This document shows positions 1 through 11,632 of a stretch of 64,000 nt of DNA, piece after piece (position 1 is the first letter of the stretch; every line of letters starts with the position of its first letter). A model generated the notes under the pieces. The model made no database searches. It was not told the DNA's origin and worked only from the letters and a program-made list of their open reading frames with translations. The DNA is from Panicum virgatum. Its lineage: Eukaryota; Streptophyta; Magnoliopsida; Poales; Poaceae. Location of the stretch: NCBI RefSeq assembly GCF_016808335.1, contig NC_053146.1:6611015-6675014 (forward strand), in the 5' to 3' direction. A program made the translations under genes and the position numbers.

Positions 1-2
1 GT

Positions 3-1685
3 CCACATGATTTCGAAGAAATGTCCCTGAAAATCCTGAAAAAATGTGCCGGTTAGCCACTGGCCATCGTCTGCATATCGAGCCTTTTGGCCGCTACACG
101 GCCACAGGCAACAAAGTGGGAGAAAGTATACAGCTCTTTGGGGTCCGAGATTGAAAGCAATGATAGTCTAAGTAGATTGAAGCAAGCTCTACAGCTTGGT
201 TATGATGATCTTCCACAACATCTCAAGGTCTGTGTACTGTATCTTTGTTCATTTCCTGGGAGTTGCACAATCGAAAGGGATCGTTTAATACGGAGATGGA
301 TAGCAGAAGGATTCGTAGCCGAAATACCTGGTATGAGTTTGCAAAAAGTAGCCAAAAGCTACTTCAGTGAGCTAATAGAAAGGACCAGGATCCAGGCTGT
401 GGACGTTGACTGTTTTGGTGAAGTTCATGCATGCAGAATTCATGATGTGATGTTTGAACTGATCATGATGAAATCATTCGAAGACAACTTTGTTATGCTT
501 GTAGGTGATCGCTGGAGTTTATCCACACAACGGCTCAACGTTCGACGGCTATCACTAGACTGTAGAACTGCAACAGATGGTTTGGACTTGTCAAATTTTG
601 ACATGACTCGCATTCGATCATTGGCAATTTGTGGGTGTATTGCTAGCTTTCATTTCATTCCAAAATGCAAATTTGTAAGGATGTTGGATTTTGAATCCTG
701 TGGGGGTTTAGACAGTAGGCACCTGAAGAACATTGGTGATCTGTTCCTGCTGAAGTACTTGAGTCTGAAGAGCACATGGATCAGTGAATTGCCGTTGCAG
801 ATTGGCAACTTAAAATGTTTGGAGACTTTAGACTTGACACAAACAAACGTTAGAAAGTTGCCAAAGGAAATTACTCAATTGCAAAGGCTGGTACATCTAC
901 TTGCTGGAGGAGCAGAACTGCCTGAAGGGGTTGGAAATATGTTGTGTTTACAGACATTGTGCATCAGGGCTGCCAGTAAGAGATCTAACAAAGCTGTGAA
1001 AGAGTTACTTAGGCTAACCAATTTGAGACAACTCGACATGTCCTACATAAATCTAAAAGTAGGAAGGTCACAAGATGAGAGACTGGATGCTTGTTTACCC
1101 TTGGTAATTGGTGAGCTTGGCAACTGCAACTGCAATCTTCAATCACTGAGTTTGAATTTGTTAGGATACTCTATGGGTTTGTTCCTGGAACTCCAGTTGC
1201 CCCTATCTGCATCTCCTGATACACTTCAAAGCCTGAAAATAAAAGGCGAGCATGGGTTTCTAAGAGTGCCAATGTGGATGTCATCACTCCCTCACCTCGC
1301 TGATCTGGAGCTAACTGTTGCTGCGGTGGGTGAGAGGGATACAGAAATTCTTGCAAAATTACCTACGCTCACCCGACTTCGACTCACCATAAAAGAACCA
1401 CACTCACAAGGCATACTCATTAGGGAATCCGGCTTCCCTAGCCTCAAGGAGCTCTGTATCAACTGTAGGGTCATGCCAGTGTTCTTCGTTGAGGGTGTTA
1501 TGCTGAAGCTTCAGAAGTTTGAGTTACAGTTTCATGCATATCAAGAAGATCTAAGATTTGTTCACTTCAGTACAGAGCATCTCCAATCTCTTAAGGAGTT
1601 CCGATTTACGGTAGTTTGCAAAGATCTCAGTGATCATGATATTGAGTTTTTGAAAGAGGCCTTCAAGAATGCTGTTTTCATATAG
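3..1685 (+). pseudogene. CC-NB-LRR (RPM1-like) resistance gene, 3' part, with an internal stop
   Basis: The frame enters from the left edge and ends at TAG 1683-1685. Nucleotides 30-65 encode the end of the NB-ARC domain (KILKKCAG, stop, PLAIV), so the Leu codon of the GLPLA motif is TAG at 54-56. Downstream, the frame is open for about 540 codons. It holds an RNBS-D-like stretch (LKVCVLYLCSFP), the winged-helix segment RWIAEGFV, an IHDVMFELI segment, and then leucine-rich repeats such as LKYLSLKSTWISELP and LETLDLTQTNVRKLP. Intracellular NLR receptors of this family detect pathogen effectors. The only downstream start without ATG is a TTG near 87, so an independent short protein is unlikely. 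Either this is a recently broken NLR, or the TAG is an allele or sequence error. The long intact LRR favours a recent lesion. Confidence 0.85.
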
Positions 1686-4600
1686 AGCCATGCCACGAAC
1701 AGGAACAGGAACAAGATGTTGCAGATGAGGACTGAATCAGAATGTCTCTTGTAATTCCTTGTTCGCTCCATAGTATCTTATTTTTATTTTCAGTGAAAAT
1801 TCTGTCAGGATGTTTGCAGTTTTTGGTACATAAATTCTTTATGGGAAATGTTGTGCCGTGTATTTCTATAGCACAAGCTTGCAAGTATCGCATAAAACAC
1901 AATGAAATGGGGCTTGGCCTAAGTGGTAATTCGGCAGTTTTTGGTGCGGGTTCTGGTCCAGCTAAAAGCTACTAGGAGGTTCAATCTGTTCTTGACGATA
2001 TGGTACAATTTGTGACCACCTTGTCTACGTTGGTCTCATGTTAATGGAAATTCTGCATTTATATTTTTGGAAATATCAAGAACCCTTGCTAATCAGCGCT
2101 AGGCTTGTTTACTGGGATTTCAAACAATTCCGTCAGTTGAGTGATGCTATGCTACTGAATTTGACGACCTCATCCCTGCATTCCAGATGCTACAAGTCCT
2201 ATACGGATTAAATCATAACAAAATCATGTGAACATGCCTCTAATTCAAATCATCAAATGGGCTCTTTGACTTTTACGCTCCAGATCCAATTATCTGGGTC
2301 TTACCAAAAAGAAGTGCAAATTATACTGCCAGACAATATAATGGAATAATGGATGGATACAGAGCAAAACTGCAATATGTAGCCAACAAATTCAGTCTAC
2401 AGACTACTGCAACCATCAAATATCGCAAATAGAAGAAGTTCTAGCATAAAGCTACACTTGTCTACTGACGTCTCGAAATCATTCATATTGCACTACTACC
2501 ATTGTAACAGCTATACTGGGGTACCAAAGCTAATCCATCCAACCACCACTTTCTTTGCCTTAGAATAAAGCAGCACCTTTCTTTGCCATCTGATGACCAA
2601 AAATAGCCTATGATCCATCCATCGTTCACATAGTCAAAACCTAATATACCAACCACCATTCTCCAATCCCTGCAACATCATTCTGCATTGTGAATAAAAA
2701 TGATAAAATTAATTCTTTTGCAGGAACAGTTAAAAACTGATTCCCCCCCCCCCTCCCCCTTTGAACACATGGGAAATAATTAAAAAGAAGAAAAGGGTTT
2801 AGAACCCGTGCAACACCACACACTCACATCAAACAGGAAATCATTAGAACTGCTAGTAAAAGAAATTAAGAGATTTTACACAACTTGGATTTTAAAAAAT
2901 TGCATGCATATTTCCTCAAACCACTTTTTGTGTGTCAAAACAATCCTAGCTGATGGTTCAACAGAAGAATATCCCCAGTCCAAGTTGGAACCTACTCAGG
3001 ATATGGAGGCAGGTATTCAGGATCTCAAACATGGAAAAAGAATCCCTATGACTATGACACCTCTTTCAGTCTACCATTTTGAACATTTTCCAAATCATGG
3101 CATGTGGAGTCCCACATTGACTCATTTGAAGGTTTCACATATATTCAGTATTTATGATCAACTCATTTAGAGTTCATCATTCACATATTATGATCAGGAA
3201 TAGGATAATACTGGATTTGATTGCTCAGTCAACAATATATAGAACAGTTACTAATGCATCAGGTTATCAGTTCAACTGCCATGACTGCAGTAGTAACCAA
3301 AATATTGCCTGCACACAAGAACTTAGAAGCATTGTTATGAATACTAAAAAGGCCCACCAGTACAGACATAATCAGGCTACTCACAAAGAGTATGATTGTG
3401 TTGCTTTGCCTGACTGATGTGATCACTATCTACTTTACGTAATCTGTGTAGCTTTCGCTGACTCGTGATCGTTATCTACTTTACGTATTCTGAACTTGAA
3501 TGACGTAGAAGCAAGAACAAGATCGCAACCACCTCATCACTAGTCGGAATCAGCTGAAGTGGCTCAGCACAGCCATGGCACCAACAAACCCTCCTGTGTT
3601 GCCTCGCCACGAGACAGGCACATAATGGCGTGCTGAAGAAAGTTAAGCTTCAAGACAGATTTTGCTACATGTCATGAGACAGTTCAAGTTATTAGGTTCA
3701 AAGAACAAATCTAATGGGATTTCTTCAACATATACACTTCTACATCAGGCTAGCAAATTGGATGCCCCACTACATTCTGAGTGTCTAACTCAAGCAAATT
3801 AAACCAAACCATCTTTTCGGTTATATCTGCGTTGATGTATACGTTCCATGCAACTTCCAAGTATCAACATTGAAGAAATGTAATATGTGCAACACAAAAT
3901 TGTGGGTGAAATACTCTATGCAACATTGATATACCAGGACCAGATCCGAGTATCTGACAAATGTGACAATACAGCAGTTTATAGCAATAGCCAATATGAT
4001 GATCCAGAAACAAAAGCAAATATGTGGTGACTACGTTCCCAATTAGCTGATAGATGTAGCACCTACATTTTAGGTTTAGCCATTTACCAAATTGGGGGAA
4101 AAGGACCATCCACATAGACACTGTTCATAGTTCAACTAATCAATTCTGATTTAGCAACTGCTATCTAACTAGCCTGTACCAGAATTCAGCAATAAGCTCT
4201 TTATTAGTCTGAGATGTCATAACTTGATTTCCAGTTATAATGCAAGTGAATCTAGTAGCACATTTCGAATAAGGTTGCATAATAGTAACTTCTTCAGACA
4301 TCTGAGTGACTAATGATGAATGGATAAAGAACGTGTACATGATAGAAAAAAAGAATGCAGACATAGCAGTGTGCTGTAAATTCCCAATGTGTGGCTCCAC
4401 TTCGACTTCCCGGAGATCAACATCAAATTGTAAAATAGTAATCATCATGGACCTATTTAGTATTTACTAAATGTCAATGCACAGATGACTCCAACTAGTA
4501 AGATGAAATAGGAATGAACAACAATACCAGTAGGAACAATTTTAACATTATCACATGGCATTTTAATGCAACCCACAAGCTAATCAGCAAAATTCCATTC

Positions 4601-5181
4601 AGCTGCATTTACCTAAATCAGTAAAGCTACATGACAAATGTCTATCTACTGTGTGTGGCACTGTGGCATGACAGCAAGTGTGATTATTCACATGCAAAAG
4701 ATCAAAATTGGCAAATCATACCACAACACCTGACCAAACTCGGTGTGTCCAAACAACCAGTTAACTGAAGAAACACGCATATATCACTGTGAAATATGTT
4801 CCTGTTCTCAACAGATACCTAATTTACAAATGAAAAGCATGTGAATGCATCAAATAAGAAAGATGTTTGTATGATCTTTATCACGAATCGCATGACATCT
4901 TCCCAAATGTAGCATTAAGAAATCCAAACTGACACGACAAGGCACGATTTGTGTTATACCATTGCAAACGCAACCAGTGCTCCAGTGCAAATCATAGCCA
5001 TACATAATATTAGCATCCTAACTCACTATTCATGCAAAAAGAAAATGAAGATGCCACGCCACAAACTCCTTATAACATGGTCCATTGGCTTAATTGGTTT
5101 CACAATATAATTTGTACACTTATACCCATGTGTAATCATCAAAACAAGCAAGAGAACCAGTACCGTTGCCGGAGAAAGCCA
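1686..5181. other. Gene-poor AT-rich spacer
   Basis: I see no supported gene here. Short open frames at 2808-3170 and 4161-4448 show no recognisable domain and no grass-like GC3 bias. The first few hundred bases are probably the 3' UTR of the NLR gene, and the last few hundred the 3' UTR of the minus-strand YGGT gene. A poly-C run lies near 2744-2755. Confidence 0.5.
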
Positions 5182-5706
5182 TCACATGCGTGGCTGCGGG
5201 CGCAGGATCATAATAATGATGTCAATCGCCATGAACGCAACGAGCGGGCTGAGGTCGAGCTTGCGCCCGAACACCGGCGGCATGACCTCCCGGCAGAGGG
5301 CGAGGAAGGGGTCGCAGAGGTCGCGCAGGGCCGAGAAGGGCTGGCGGTCCCAGGGGATGTTGGGGAACCAGGAGAGCAGCACGCCGACGAGCAGCACCTC
5401 GCGGTACACGCCGAGCCACCGCACGGCCGCCGACATGGCCGCGGCCACGGGGGCGCGCAGGGGCGCGAGGTTGACGCTCCGCAAGCCGGCCTCCAGCGCC
5501 GAGAGCGGCGAGGACAGCAGCCCGCCCAGCGCCGTGGCCGCCGCCGACGCCTCCGCGGCGGCGCGCGGGGGCGGGGACAGGCGGAGGCCGCGGGGGACCG
5601 GGCGCGCGGGGAACGCTAGGGTTCTCGGGAGCGCGCGGGCGGACGGGCTCGGGAGGGCGCGGAGCAGCGGGGCCCGAGGGCACGGCGAGGTCAGGAGGCC
5701 GTACAT
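5182..5706 (-). CDS. YGGT-domain (YlmG-like) plastid membrane protein
   Basis: This is a 174-residue single-exon frame with an ATG at 5706. Residues 1-60 are rich in Ala, Arg, Pro and Ser with almost no acid, as expected of a chloroplast transit peptide. The mature part fits the YGGT family. It has a hydrophobic segment at about 101-113, the signature SWFPNIPWD at 112-120, CDPFLALCREVMPP at 131-144, and a second membrane segment at about 153-168 before a short basic tail. Plant YlmG homologues sit in plastid membranes and affect nucleoid distribution or cytochrome b6 assembly; which role applies here cannot be told. The length is close to the shorter plant YLMG1 proteins. The gene is divergent from the next gene, and its promoter should lie in about 5710-5950. 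A 3' intron is not excluded but is not needed. Confidence 0.85.
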   Translation of the reverse strand: MYGLLTSPCPRAPLLRALPSPSARALPRTLAFPARPVPRGLRLSPPPRAAAEASAAATALGGLLSSPLSALEAGLRSVNLAPLRAPVAAAMSAAVRWLGVYREVLLVGVLLSWFPNIPWDRQPFSALRDLCDPFLALCREVMPPVFGRKLDLSPLVAFMAIDIIIMILRPQPRM

Positions 5707-6001
5707 CGCGCCGCGTCACCGGAGGCGGCGGGGCGGGGCTCTGGAAGTTTCTAGAAGCGTCTGGGAGAGGGGAGGGGGAAGGGCGGTGGAGGGAGGCGAC
5801 GGACGCGGCCGCCGTGCCAGGGGAAGAAGAGGATATGGTTTTGCGATCCCGCAGGGTGGGCCCCGCTTGTAAGCGGAAGATATGCTGCGGTAGTGGGCAT
5901 GGGCCACTAACAATCATGAAGGCCGGCCCATACAGGGAGTTTCAAATCTCAGCGCCACAAGCCCACAGGCCATAGCATACCAACCGGCATGTCTGCTTTC
6001 A

Positions 6002-6070
6002 GGTTTATTTTTTCTCACAGAACATTATTGAATCAGCTGAAATCAGTCGAATTTCCTACCAGCCGAACAA
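6002..6070 (-). repeat. Truncated end of a small GTTCGGCTGG-type MITE
   Basis: The segment with TTTCTCACAGAACA and ending CCAGCCGAACAA matches the right half of the element at 43484-43570. Only one end is present here, so it is a fragment. Confidence 0.45.
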
Positions 6071-6124
6071 ATTGTCCTACGACTCTCATCGTGACATCGT
6101 GACACAGGAGCACGGAGCACCACT

Positions 6125-6478
6125 GACGACGTCGCCAGGCACGTCGGGTGCGCTGCCGTGCGCGACGTCGCCGCGGAGCGTGCCCGACCTGTTCGCCGCG
6201 CTGGGATACCGCCCTAGCGGCCCCGCTGCCTAAACCTTGGTCGACCACTTCACCAGGCACGCCCGGGAGGAAGAAGGCGCCGGCGACGGCTCGCTGCTGC
6301 TGATGGGGAATTGAGGACCCTGGCGCACCACCTGGCCGACATGGCGCTGCTGGACTTGCCTGTGCGGCACGCGCTTCCTGCGGTCCGCCGTGGCGGCGTC
6401 GGCGATCGCCCTGGCGAGGATGGCCATGGGCGGCTCCACGCCGTCGTGGAGCGAGGAGAAGGTCAAGGCGACGTCTAG
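6125..6478 (+). pseudogene. Degenerate cyclin F2-type fragment
   Basis: This stretch is a broken relative of the second half of the intact cyclin at 8571-9845. Shared blocks include the region encoding LGYR-SGP (near 6200), a 17-base match around CCTGGCGCACCACCTGG (near 6320), GGCATGGCGCTGCTGGACT-like sequence, and GCCGTGGCGGCGTCGGCGAT (near 6390). Frameshifts and stops (for example TAA near 6231) break the frame, and the N-terminal half is absent. It lies directly upstream of the intact gene in the same orientation, so an old tandem duplication later separated by a MULE is the simplest reading. Confidence 0.75.
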
Positions 6479-6493
6479 GGCAATTTAGTTAAT

Positions 6494-8099
6494 GAGTAAA
6501 ATGCACTGGGGTCCTTAAACTAGTGAGGGTGTGTCAAGTAGGTCTACGAACTCCGAAAATGCAGAATAAGCCCCCTAATCTATTTAAGTGTGTCACTGGA
6601 GGTCCAAAACCCCTTTGACCGGGTCTGACTGACTACGTGGACTGCCACGTCGGATCCAACGTGGCCGTTGGCCCACGCTGGCTCCGCTGGCCCGCCCCTT
6701 CTCCCTGGCAGCCCCTTCTTCGCTGGCGGCGGCGGTGGGCGGGCGGCGCGACGAGCGGCCGGCGCGGCGCTGCGGGCGGCCAGGACGGGGGGCAGCTGGC
6801 GCGGAGGCGGAGGAGCTACACCCGTGAAACGTCGCCCCCCCCCCTCTTTCCTCCCTTTCCTCTGGTGCCCAAGCCCCGACCCACCTGGACGGCGGCGCCG
6901 CCGCCCGTGAGCGCCGCCGTCCCTCCTCCCTCCTCGCCACGCCGAGCTCGCCCCTCCTCCCTCTCCTCGGCCGGCTACGGCGGATCCCCTGTCCCCTCCA
7001 TGCGGCGGCAGCGGCGGGGCGGACCGGCGGCCGCGGCGCGGCCGGCGAGCGGCCACGGCGGCGAACCACCTCCCCTCCGCTCCTCGCCCTATCCCTCCAC
7101 GCCTCCCTCCTCCCCGCCGCCTCCCTCCTCCCTCCCAAGCTCCTCCTCGGGTCCTCGCGTCGGCCGTGGCGGAGCTCGCGCGCGCTGGCCCGGCGGAGCT
7201 CCCGATCGGCGGCCGTGAGTGGGGGCCGCACGGCGAACCACCTCTTCCTCACGCAGTCCGAGAGCGAGGTCACGGCCGCCGTGGCCGAGAGCGCGCGCCG
7301 CTGGGGCGCCAAGGTCACGCCCGCGAGCTGCTCGAGCTGCACGGCGGAAGCGGAGGTGCGCGTGGTGGAGCAAGAGAACTCCAGCTACACGACGCAAAGG
7401 CAGCGCACAGGAGCAGGGGCGACCTGCGCAGGGCAGAGCGGCGAAGGCGGAGGCCCGCGCGGCGGCGGGGCACGGTGGAGGCCCGCACGGCACGGGGCGC
7501 GGCGGTCGTGGTCGAGCGCGGCGCCTCCTCCCGGCGGCCATGGGCGGCGCGGCGTGGCCCTCCCCTGCTCCCTCAGGTCCCGCATGGCACCAACGGCTGA
7601 GCGGGAGGACCACGGGTGCGGTGACGGCTCCTCCTTCGCGGATCGAGGCGGCGGCGCTTTGGGCGGAGGTGGTGGCGCTCCGGATCGAGGCTGCGCCGCC
7701 GCAGCGCCGGCCGCCCACCCCTCCTCGTGCGGACCCAGCCGGCGAGTCGGAGCATGAAGGGGAGAAAGGGGGCGAGCCGGCCGCCCGCTCGCCCGTCTCC
7801 GCGGAGCCTCGCTGCCCGGCGCCGGGAGGGGAGCGGAGCCGCCGGGGGGCAGGGGCGGCGCCGCTGGAGGACGGCCGCAGGCCGGAACAGGGGAGGGGGC
7901 GGGTGGGAGAGAGAGAGAGGAGGCTGGGAGTGAGGAGAACCGACGTGGCAGGCCGCGTATGCGGTCAGACCCGGTCAAAGGGGTTTTGGACCTCCAATGA
8001 CACACTTAAATAGATTAGGGGGCCGAATCTGTATTTTCGGAGTTCGTGGACCTACTTGACACACCCTCACTAGTTTAAGGACCTCAGTGCATTTTACTC
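6494..8099. mobile_element. Mutator-like element (MULE) with long TIRs and 9-bp TSD
   Basis: The element starts GAGTAAAATGCACTG and ends with the inverse, CAGTGCATTTTACTC. The terminal inverted repeats run about 140 bp, to around 6640 and 7960. The perfect 9-bp duplication TTAGTTAAT flanks it at 6485-6493 and 8100-8108, the target-site size of Mutator-like elements. The 1.3-kb interior is extremely GC-rich and has no transposase, so the element is non-autonomous. On the plus strand around 7217-7390, third codon positions are almost all G or C and the frame reads protein-like (NHLFLTQSESEVTAAVAES), which suggests a captured gene fragment of unknown origin, as in Pack-MULEs. Long overlapping open frames on both strands here are otherwise composition artefacts. 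Confidence 0.9.
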
Positions 8100-8384
8100 T
8101 TAGTTAATCTTAGAATACGTTGGTTTAGTTTCTGAGGACGATTTACGTGTGGTGTTCAAACATAAGGCGTCTTGGTTAAGAAAGGAGCACGTACCGAGTA
8201 CTACAGCTCGTCAGAACAACCAACTCGGAAGTCGGATTCAGCCTCGTACCAGTTCGGACTCAGATCAGCGCCGGTCGCGTAAATTGTATGCAACCAACCC
8301 CGACCAGTGATGAACTCGATCGGACTCACAAGTCACAACCAGCTGCCGCCCCCCCCCCCCCCCCACACCCCCATCGGCGTTGGG

Positions 8385-8393
8385 CATATATAG
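8385..8393 (+). promoter_or_regulatory. TATA box of the cyclin gene
   Basis: CATATATAG lies 178 bp upstream of the ATG at 8571, just after a poly-C run (about 8349-8364). The intervening C/T-rich stretch looks like a grass 5' leader. Confidence 0.55.
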
Positions 8394-8570
8394 TAGCGCC
8401 CCTCTTCTCTGGCTTCCCTCCACGCGAACATCCATCCACCATCCCTCCGCTTCGTTCTCCTCCCCCTCCCTGCTGCACCGATCAGATCGCTTCTGCGCCA
8501 CCACCAGCCACCAGGGGCGCTCCTTGCTTCGTTGCTCTTCTTGCGCGGCGGCCGGCCGGCGAGAATAACC

Positions 8571-9845
8571 ATGTGCTCCGTCGCTCCCTTCGCGCTTCCT
8601 GGCCTCGCCGGCGGCGCACGGCCGACGATGGTGACGACGTACGCGAGGGGCGGCGTTCCAGCCGCCGCCGCGTGGTGCGGTTACGGCTACGACGCCGACA
8701 TCGTGCTGCTCCCGCCCATGCCCGCCGACCTCCCGATGCCCTCCATGGAGTTCCTGTCGCTGCCTCGCCGCCACGGTGCCGGCTTCATCAGGGACATGTT
8801 CGGTGGCGTCCAGAGCGTCGGCGTTCCGGGCCGTAGCATGATGGATATATTCTTCCCGATAGACGCTCACGACGACGACGGGCCGACGACGCCCGTGGCG
8901 GTGCTTCGAGCGCCGCGCAGCTACGGCGGCGACGACGACGCCGAGCGCGACGCGGTCACCATCGACATCAAGACGCCGCCGCCCGAGAAGCAGCCGCAGC
9001 TGGAGCAGCAGCAGCAGTGCGGAAGCGAGTACGATGCCAGCATCGACGCCACGTTCCGGGTCATGGAGGCAGACCCCGCGGAGCGGCCCTCGCCGGAGTA
9101 CCTCAGCGAGGCGCAGGCCGGGGACATGATGAGGATCGACCGCGCCGCCCTCGTCAAGAAGATGCACCGCTTCTCCAGGTACTACGGCCTCGCCCCGGGC
9201 GCGCTGCACCGCGCCGTCTCCTACGTCGACCGCTTCCTCTCGGCCAGGAAGATCAACGGCGGCGAGCGCCAGCTCCGCCTCCTGGGCGCCGCGGCCGTCT
9301 TCGCCGCGGCCAAGTACGAGGACAGGAAGGCCACGCGGAGGATCAACGCCGACGCTGTCGCCGCGTACGCCGGGTGCACCCGGCGCGAGGCCCTCGACGC
9401 GGAGCGCGAGCTGGTGGCGGCGCTCGGCTACCGCCTGAGCGGGCCCACGGCCTACACGTTCGTAGAGCACTTCATGCGGCGCACGCAGGGCAAGGAGGAG
9501 GAGGGCTCGGCGGCAGCGGTGGTCCGGGCCCTGGCGCACCACCTGGCAGGCATGGCGCTGCTGGACTACCGGTGCGTGGCGTTCCTGCCGTCCGCCGTGG
9601 CGGCGTCGGCGATCGTTCTGGCGAGGCTGGTAGTCCTGGGCTGCCACTCGACGGCGGCGCCGGTGGCCGGGTACGCGATCGAGGAGCTGAGCGAGTGCAT
9701 GGAAGCGATCTACGACCTGCACGAGAACCTGCAGGCGTGGCCAGGATGCGAGGAGATGATGGTGGACTGGGAGGTCACTACTCAGCTCAGCTACTCCTTG
9801 CCTCACTACAGTGTACTGACCCGTGGAAACATGAGCAGCTGCTAA
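8571..9845 (+). CDS. CYCF2: Grass F2-type cyclin
   Basis: This is a single-exon frame of 424 residues. I take the ATG at 8571 because the frame upstream has only a TTG. The N-terminus is Gly/Asp-rich and non-conserved. The N-terminal cyclin box starts near residue 160 with MEADPAERPSPEYL, followed by RFSRYYGLAPGALHRAVSYV and DRFLS, then AAAKYED (the conserved helix-3 Lys region). The C-terminal cyclin fold follows from about residue 285 (LGYRLSGPTAYTFVEHFM). Grass F-type cyclins are a lineage-specific expanded group; they are presumed to bind cyclin-dependent kinases, but their roles are little known. Codon use is strongly GC3-biased and there is no intron. A degraded relative sits 2.1 kb upstream. 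The 3' UTR probably ends near 10000-10060. Confidence 0.88.
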   Translation: MCSVAPFALPGLAGGARPTMVTTYARGGVPAAAAWCGYGYDADIVLLPPMPADLPMPSMEFLSLPRRHGAGFIRDMFGGVQSVGVPGRSMMDIFFPIDAHDDDGPTTPVAVLRAPRSYGGDDDAERDAVTIDIKTPPPEKQPQLEQQQQCGSEYDASIDATFRVMEADPAERPSPEYLSEAQAGDMMRIDRAALVKKMHRFSRYYGLAPGALHRAVSYVDRFLSARKINGGERQLRLLGAAAVFAAAKYEDRKATRRINADAVAAYAGCTRREALDAERELVAALGYRLSGPTAYTFVEHFMRRTQGKEEEGSAAAVVRALAHHLAGMALLDYRCVAFLPSAVAASAIVLARLVVLGCHSTAAPVAGYAIEELSECMEAIYDLHENLQAWPGCEEMMVDWEVTTQLSYSLPHYSVLTRGNMSSC

Positions 9846-10281
9846 AAGGGTGCAGAGGTTTTGGGTAGACCCTGGCTGGGTATAGCAGCTCATAGAGTTC
9901 TGATGTAATTTGCAATGTTGACATGTACTGTATCTGGAATTCAAGGTAGTGGATTGTTTGAACTCAGTTTTCTCAGTTTCGATGTGCAATGTACTAATGT
10001 TCATCTGGATGGGTCACTGGAAAACTCAGCCTGTTGCTGTAAATTATGACATCTTATTACTTACCGATTAGTGTGATATGTAATATGATCTGATTTGGTA
10101 ATTCTTGAGTTGAAGAAGTTGCTAAATGATGTGCACTATATAGTATACTATATGATTCTGAAGTTGGTTTTGTAAACTGGCTTTGTTTAACACCGTAATT
10201 AGCGGTCAAATTGTCACTATTCACTAGCACAACACAAATCAAACGGGCATGCACACCTTTCAAAAAAAAATTGCCATGCAG

Positions 10282-10755
10282 TCATGCAGCATGTTTATGC
10301 TGTGTCAGTGGCAGCTTGCCTTCACCAGCCAGAGCTGCTTCGAGCAGTGGTACTATCCTATCAGACTGAATATCACTCTCAGTGAGCAGACCTCTAAGGT
10401 TGCTTGCAGAAGATGAGAGGAAAGATCCGGCCCGATCAAAACTACATGAGCAGCCCAGATATCCTCTCACAGAATCAGCATTCTGCGTACCTTCGGGTAG
10501 TTGCTGCTCAGCTACCTCTGCACCATATTCAGCAATCAGATCATCCAGCTCCAGGAATTGTCACCTTGGTTCGGGCTGCAGCTCAGGACTACCATTGCCT
10601 GGTAATTGGAGTACCACACTCACTACATTTCTGGATGCCTATGACTATGATGCTGTTCCGACTTGTAAAAGCACATATCCACAAATAGTCTGTGTGCTGT
10701 GCCAGCAATTACTGTTTTACCCACACCATTCTTGTGGAAAACATCACATACTGGC
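10282..10755 (-). pseudogene. Degraded frame, possibly the tail of a NAC transcription factor
   Basis: Read on the minus strand, 10755-10726 encodes VFHKNG, reminiscent of the end of a NAC domain (CRVFHKN). 10560-10282 is an open frame beginning FLELDDLIAEYG and ending in a stop at 10282. FLELxDL occurs in NAC C-terminal tails. An in-frame TGA and frame changes separate the two parts. There is no start and no intact domain. The family assignment is tentative; it may be another degraded transcription-factor-like gene. Confidence 0.3.
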
Positions 10756-11632
10756 AACAGGGTCTCAGCCTACTATACGTCCTTCACAGTCTACACCCGG
10801 CGGCATCTATCTGCTGCCATGTCTGAACAGGAGAGGGTGGGGATGAATGAACCTACAACCACCCTGTACACAAGATTACTATATCTTCAGGACCTCTGCT
10901 ACGATCAGAGCATTCTATGCTGTTCACCCTTCTGCTCAAAGCCAATCATATCGAAGATCCATTTTGGAAGCTGCTACTGCGGCACCACCAGAGGCCTCCT
11001 CAGAAGCTTGCAACGCGAATGAAAGTTCCAGCTGTTGCAAAGAGACACACATTAGTTAGACAGGTGTGGGGAGAAAGAAAAATAGACATCAAAGAAGGCA
11101 CAGGAATATAAAACTCTTGCGAGAGACAGATCATGGTTTGCATTAGTATTAAACAGAACAATTTGTAGAGTTGCATAAGACTTAATAGCGTGATCTCTGG
11201 GGCAACAGGTCACTAAATTCAGTGTTCGGATGGGTCAGGACGATGTCCATAGCATATTGGTTTTGCCCATAGATCCAACCGCTGCTTACTGGTCAGAAAA
11301 AAAGGTACATATATAGCAAATAAAGAGTAAATTTCAGTGGCGGTCATCGAACTTGCGCCAAGATTTCATCTAGGTCCCGGTACTTACAATCTGCATAAGC
11401 GCATACATAAACTTGTAATTGGCTCACATGTAGGTCCAAACCCTCTCTGCCCGCGCCCGGGGGGACCACGTGGACTGCCTGGTGGTTCACTAAATGCAAA
11501 AAAAACCTGGGAAATACGAGTCTCAGTTATTTCATCCTTCCTCTTTCTTCTCCGCGCGTGAGGGGCATTGGGGGCGACTGCGGGCGGCGGCTAGGGTTCG
11601 AGGACCCTTCTCTGGAGGCTCCCGTCCTCTCC

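Noticed and set aside
5186..5917. Long open frames overlapping the YGGT gene on both strands
   Set aside because: They are Arg/Pro/Gly-rich composition artefacts; only the 5706-5182 frame has a family signature.
6580..8013. Many long overlapping frames of 150-260 codons
   Set aside because: They result from extreme GC content inside the MULE; at most one short captured fragment is plausible.
8265..10004. 579-codon open frame on the minus strand
   Set aside because: It is the antisense shadow of the GC3-rich cyclin gene, with no domain.
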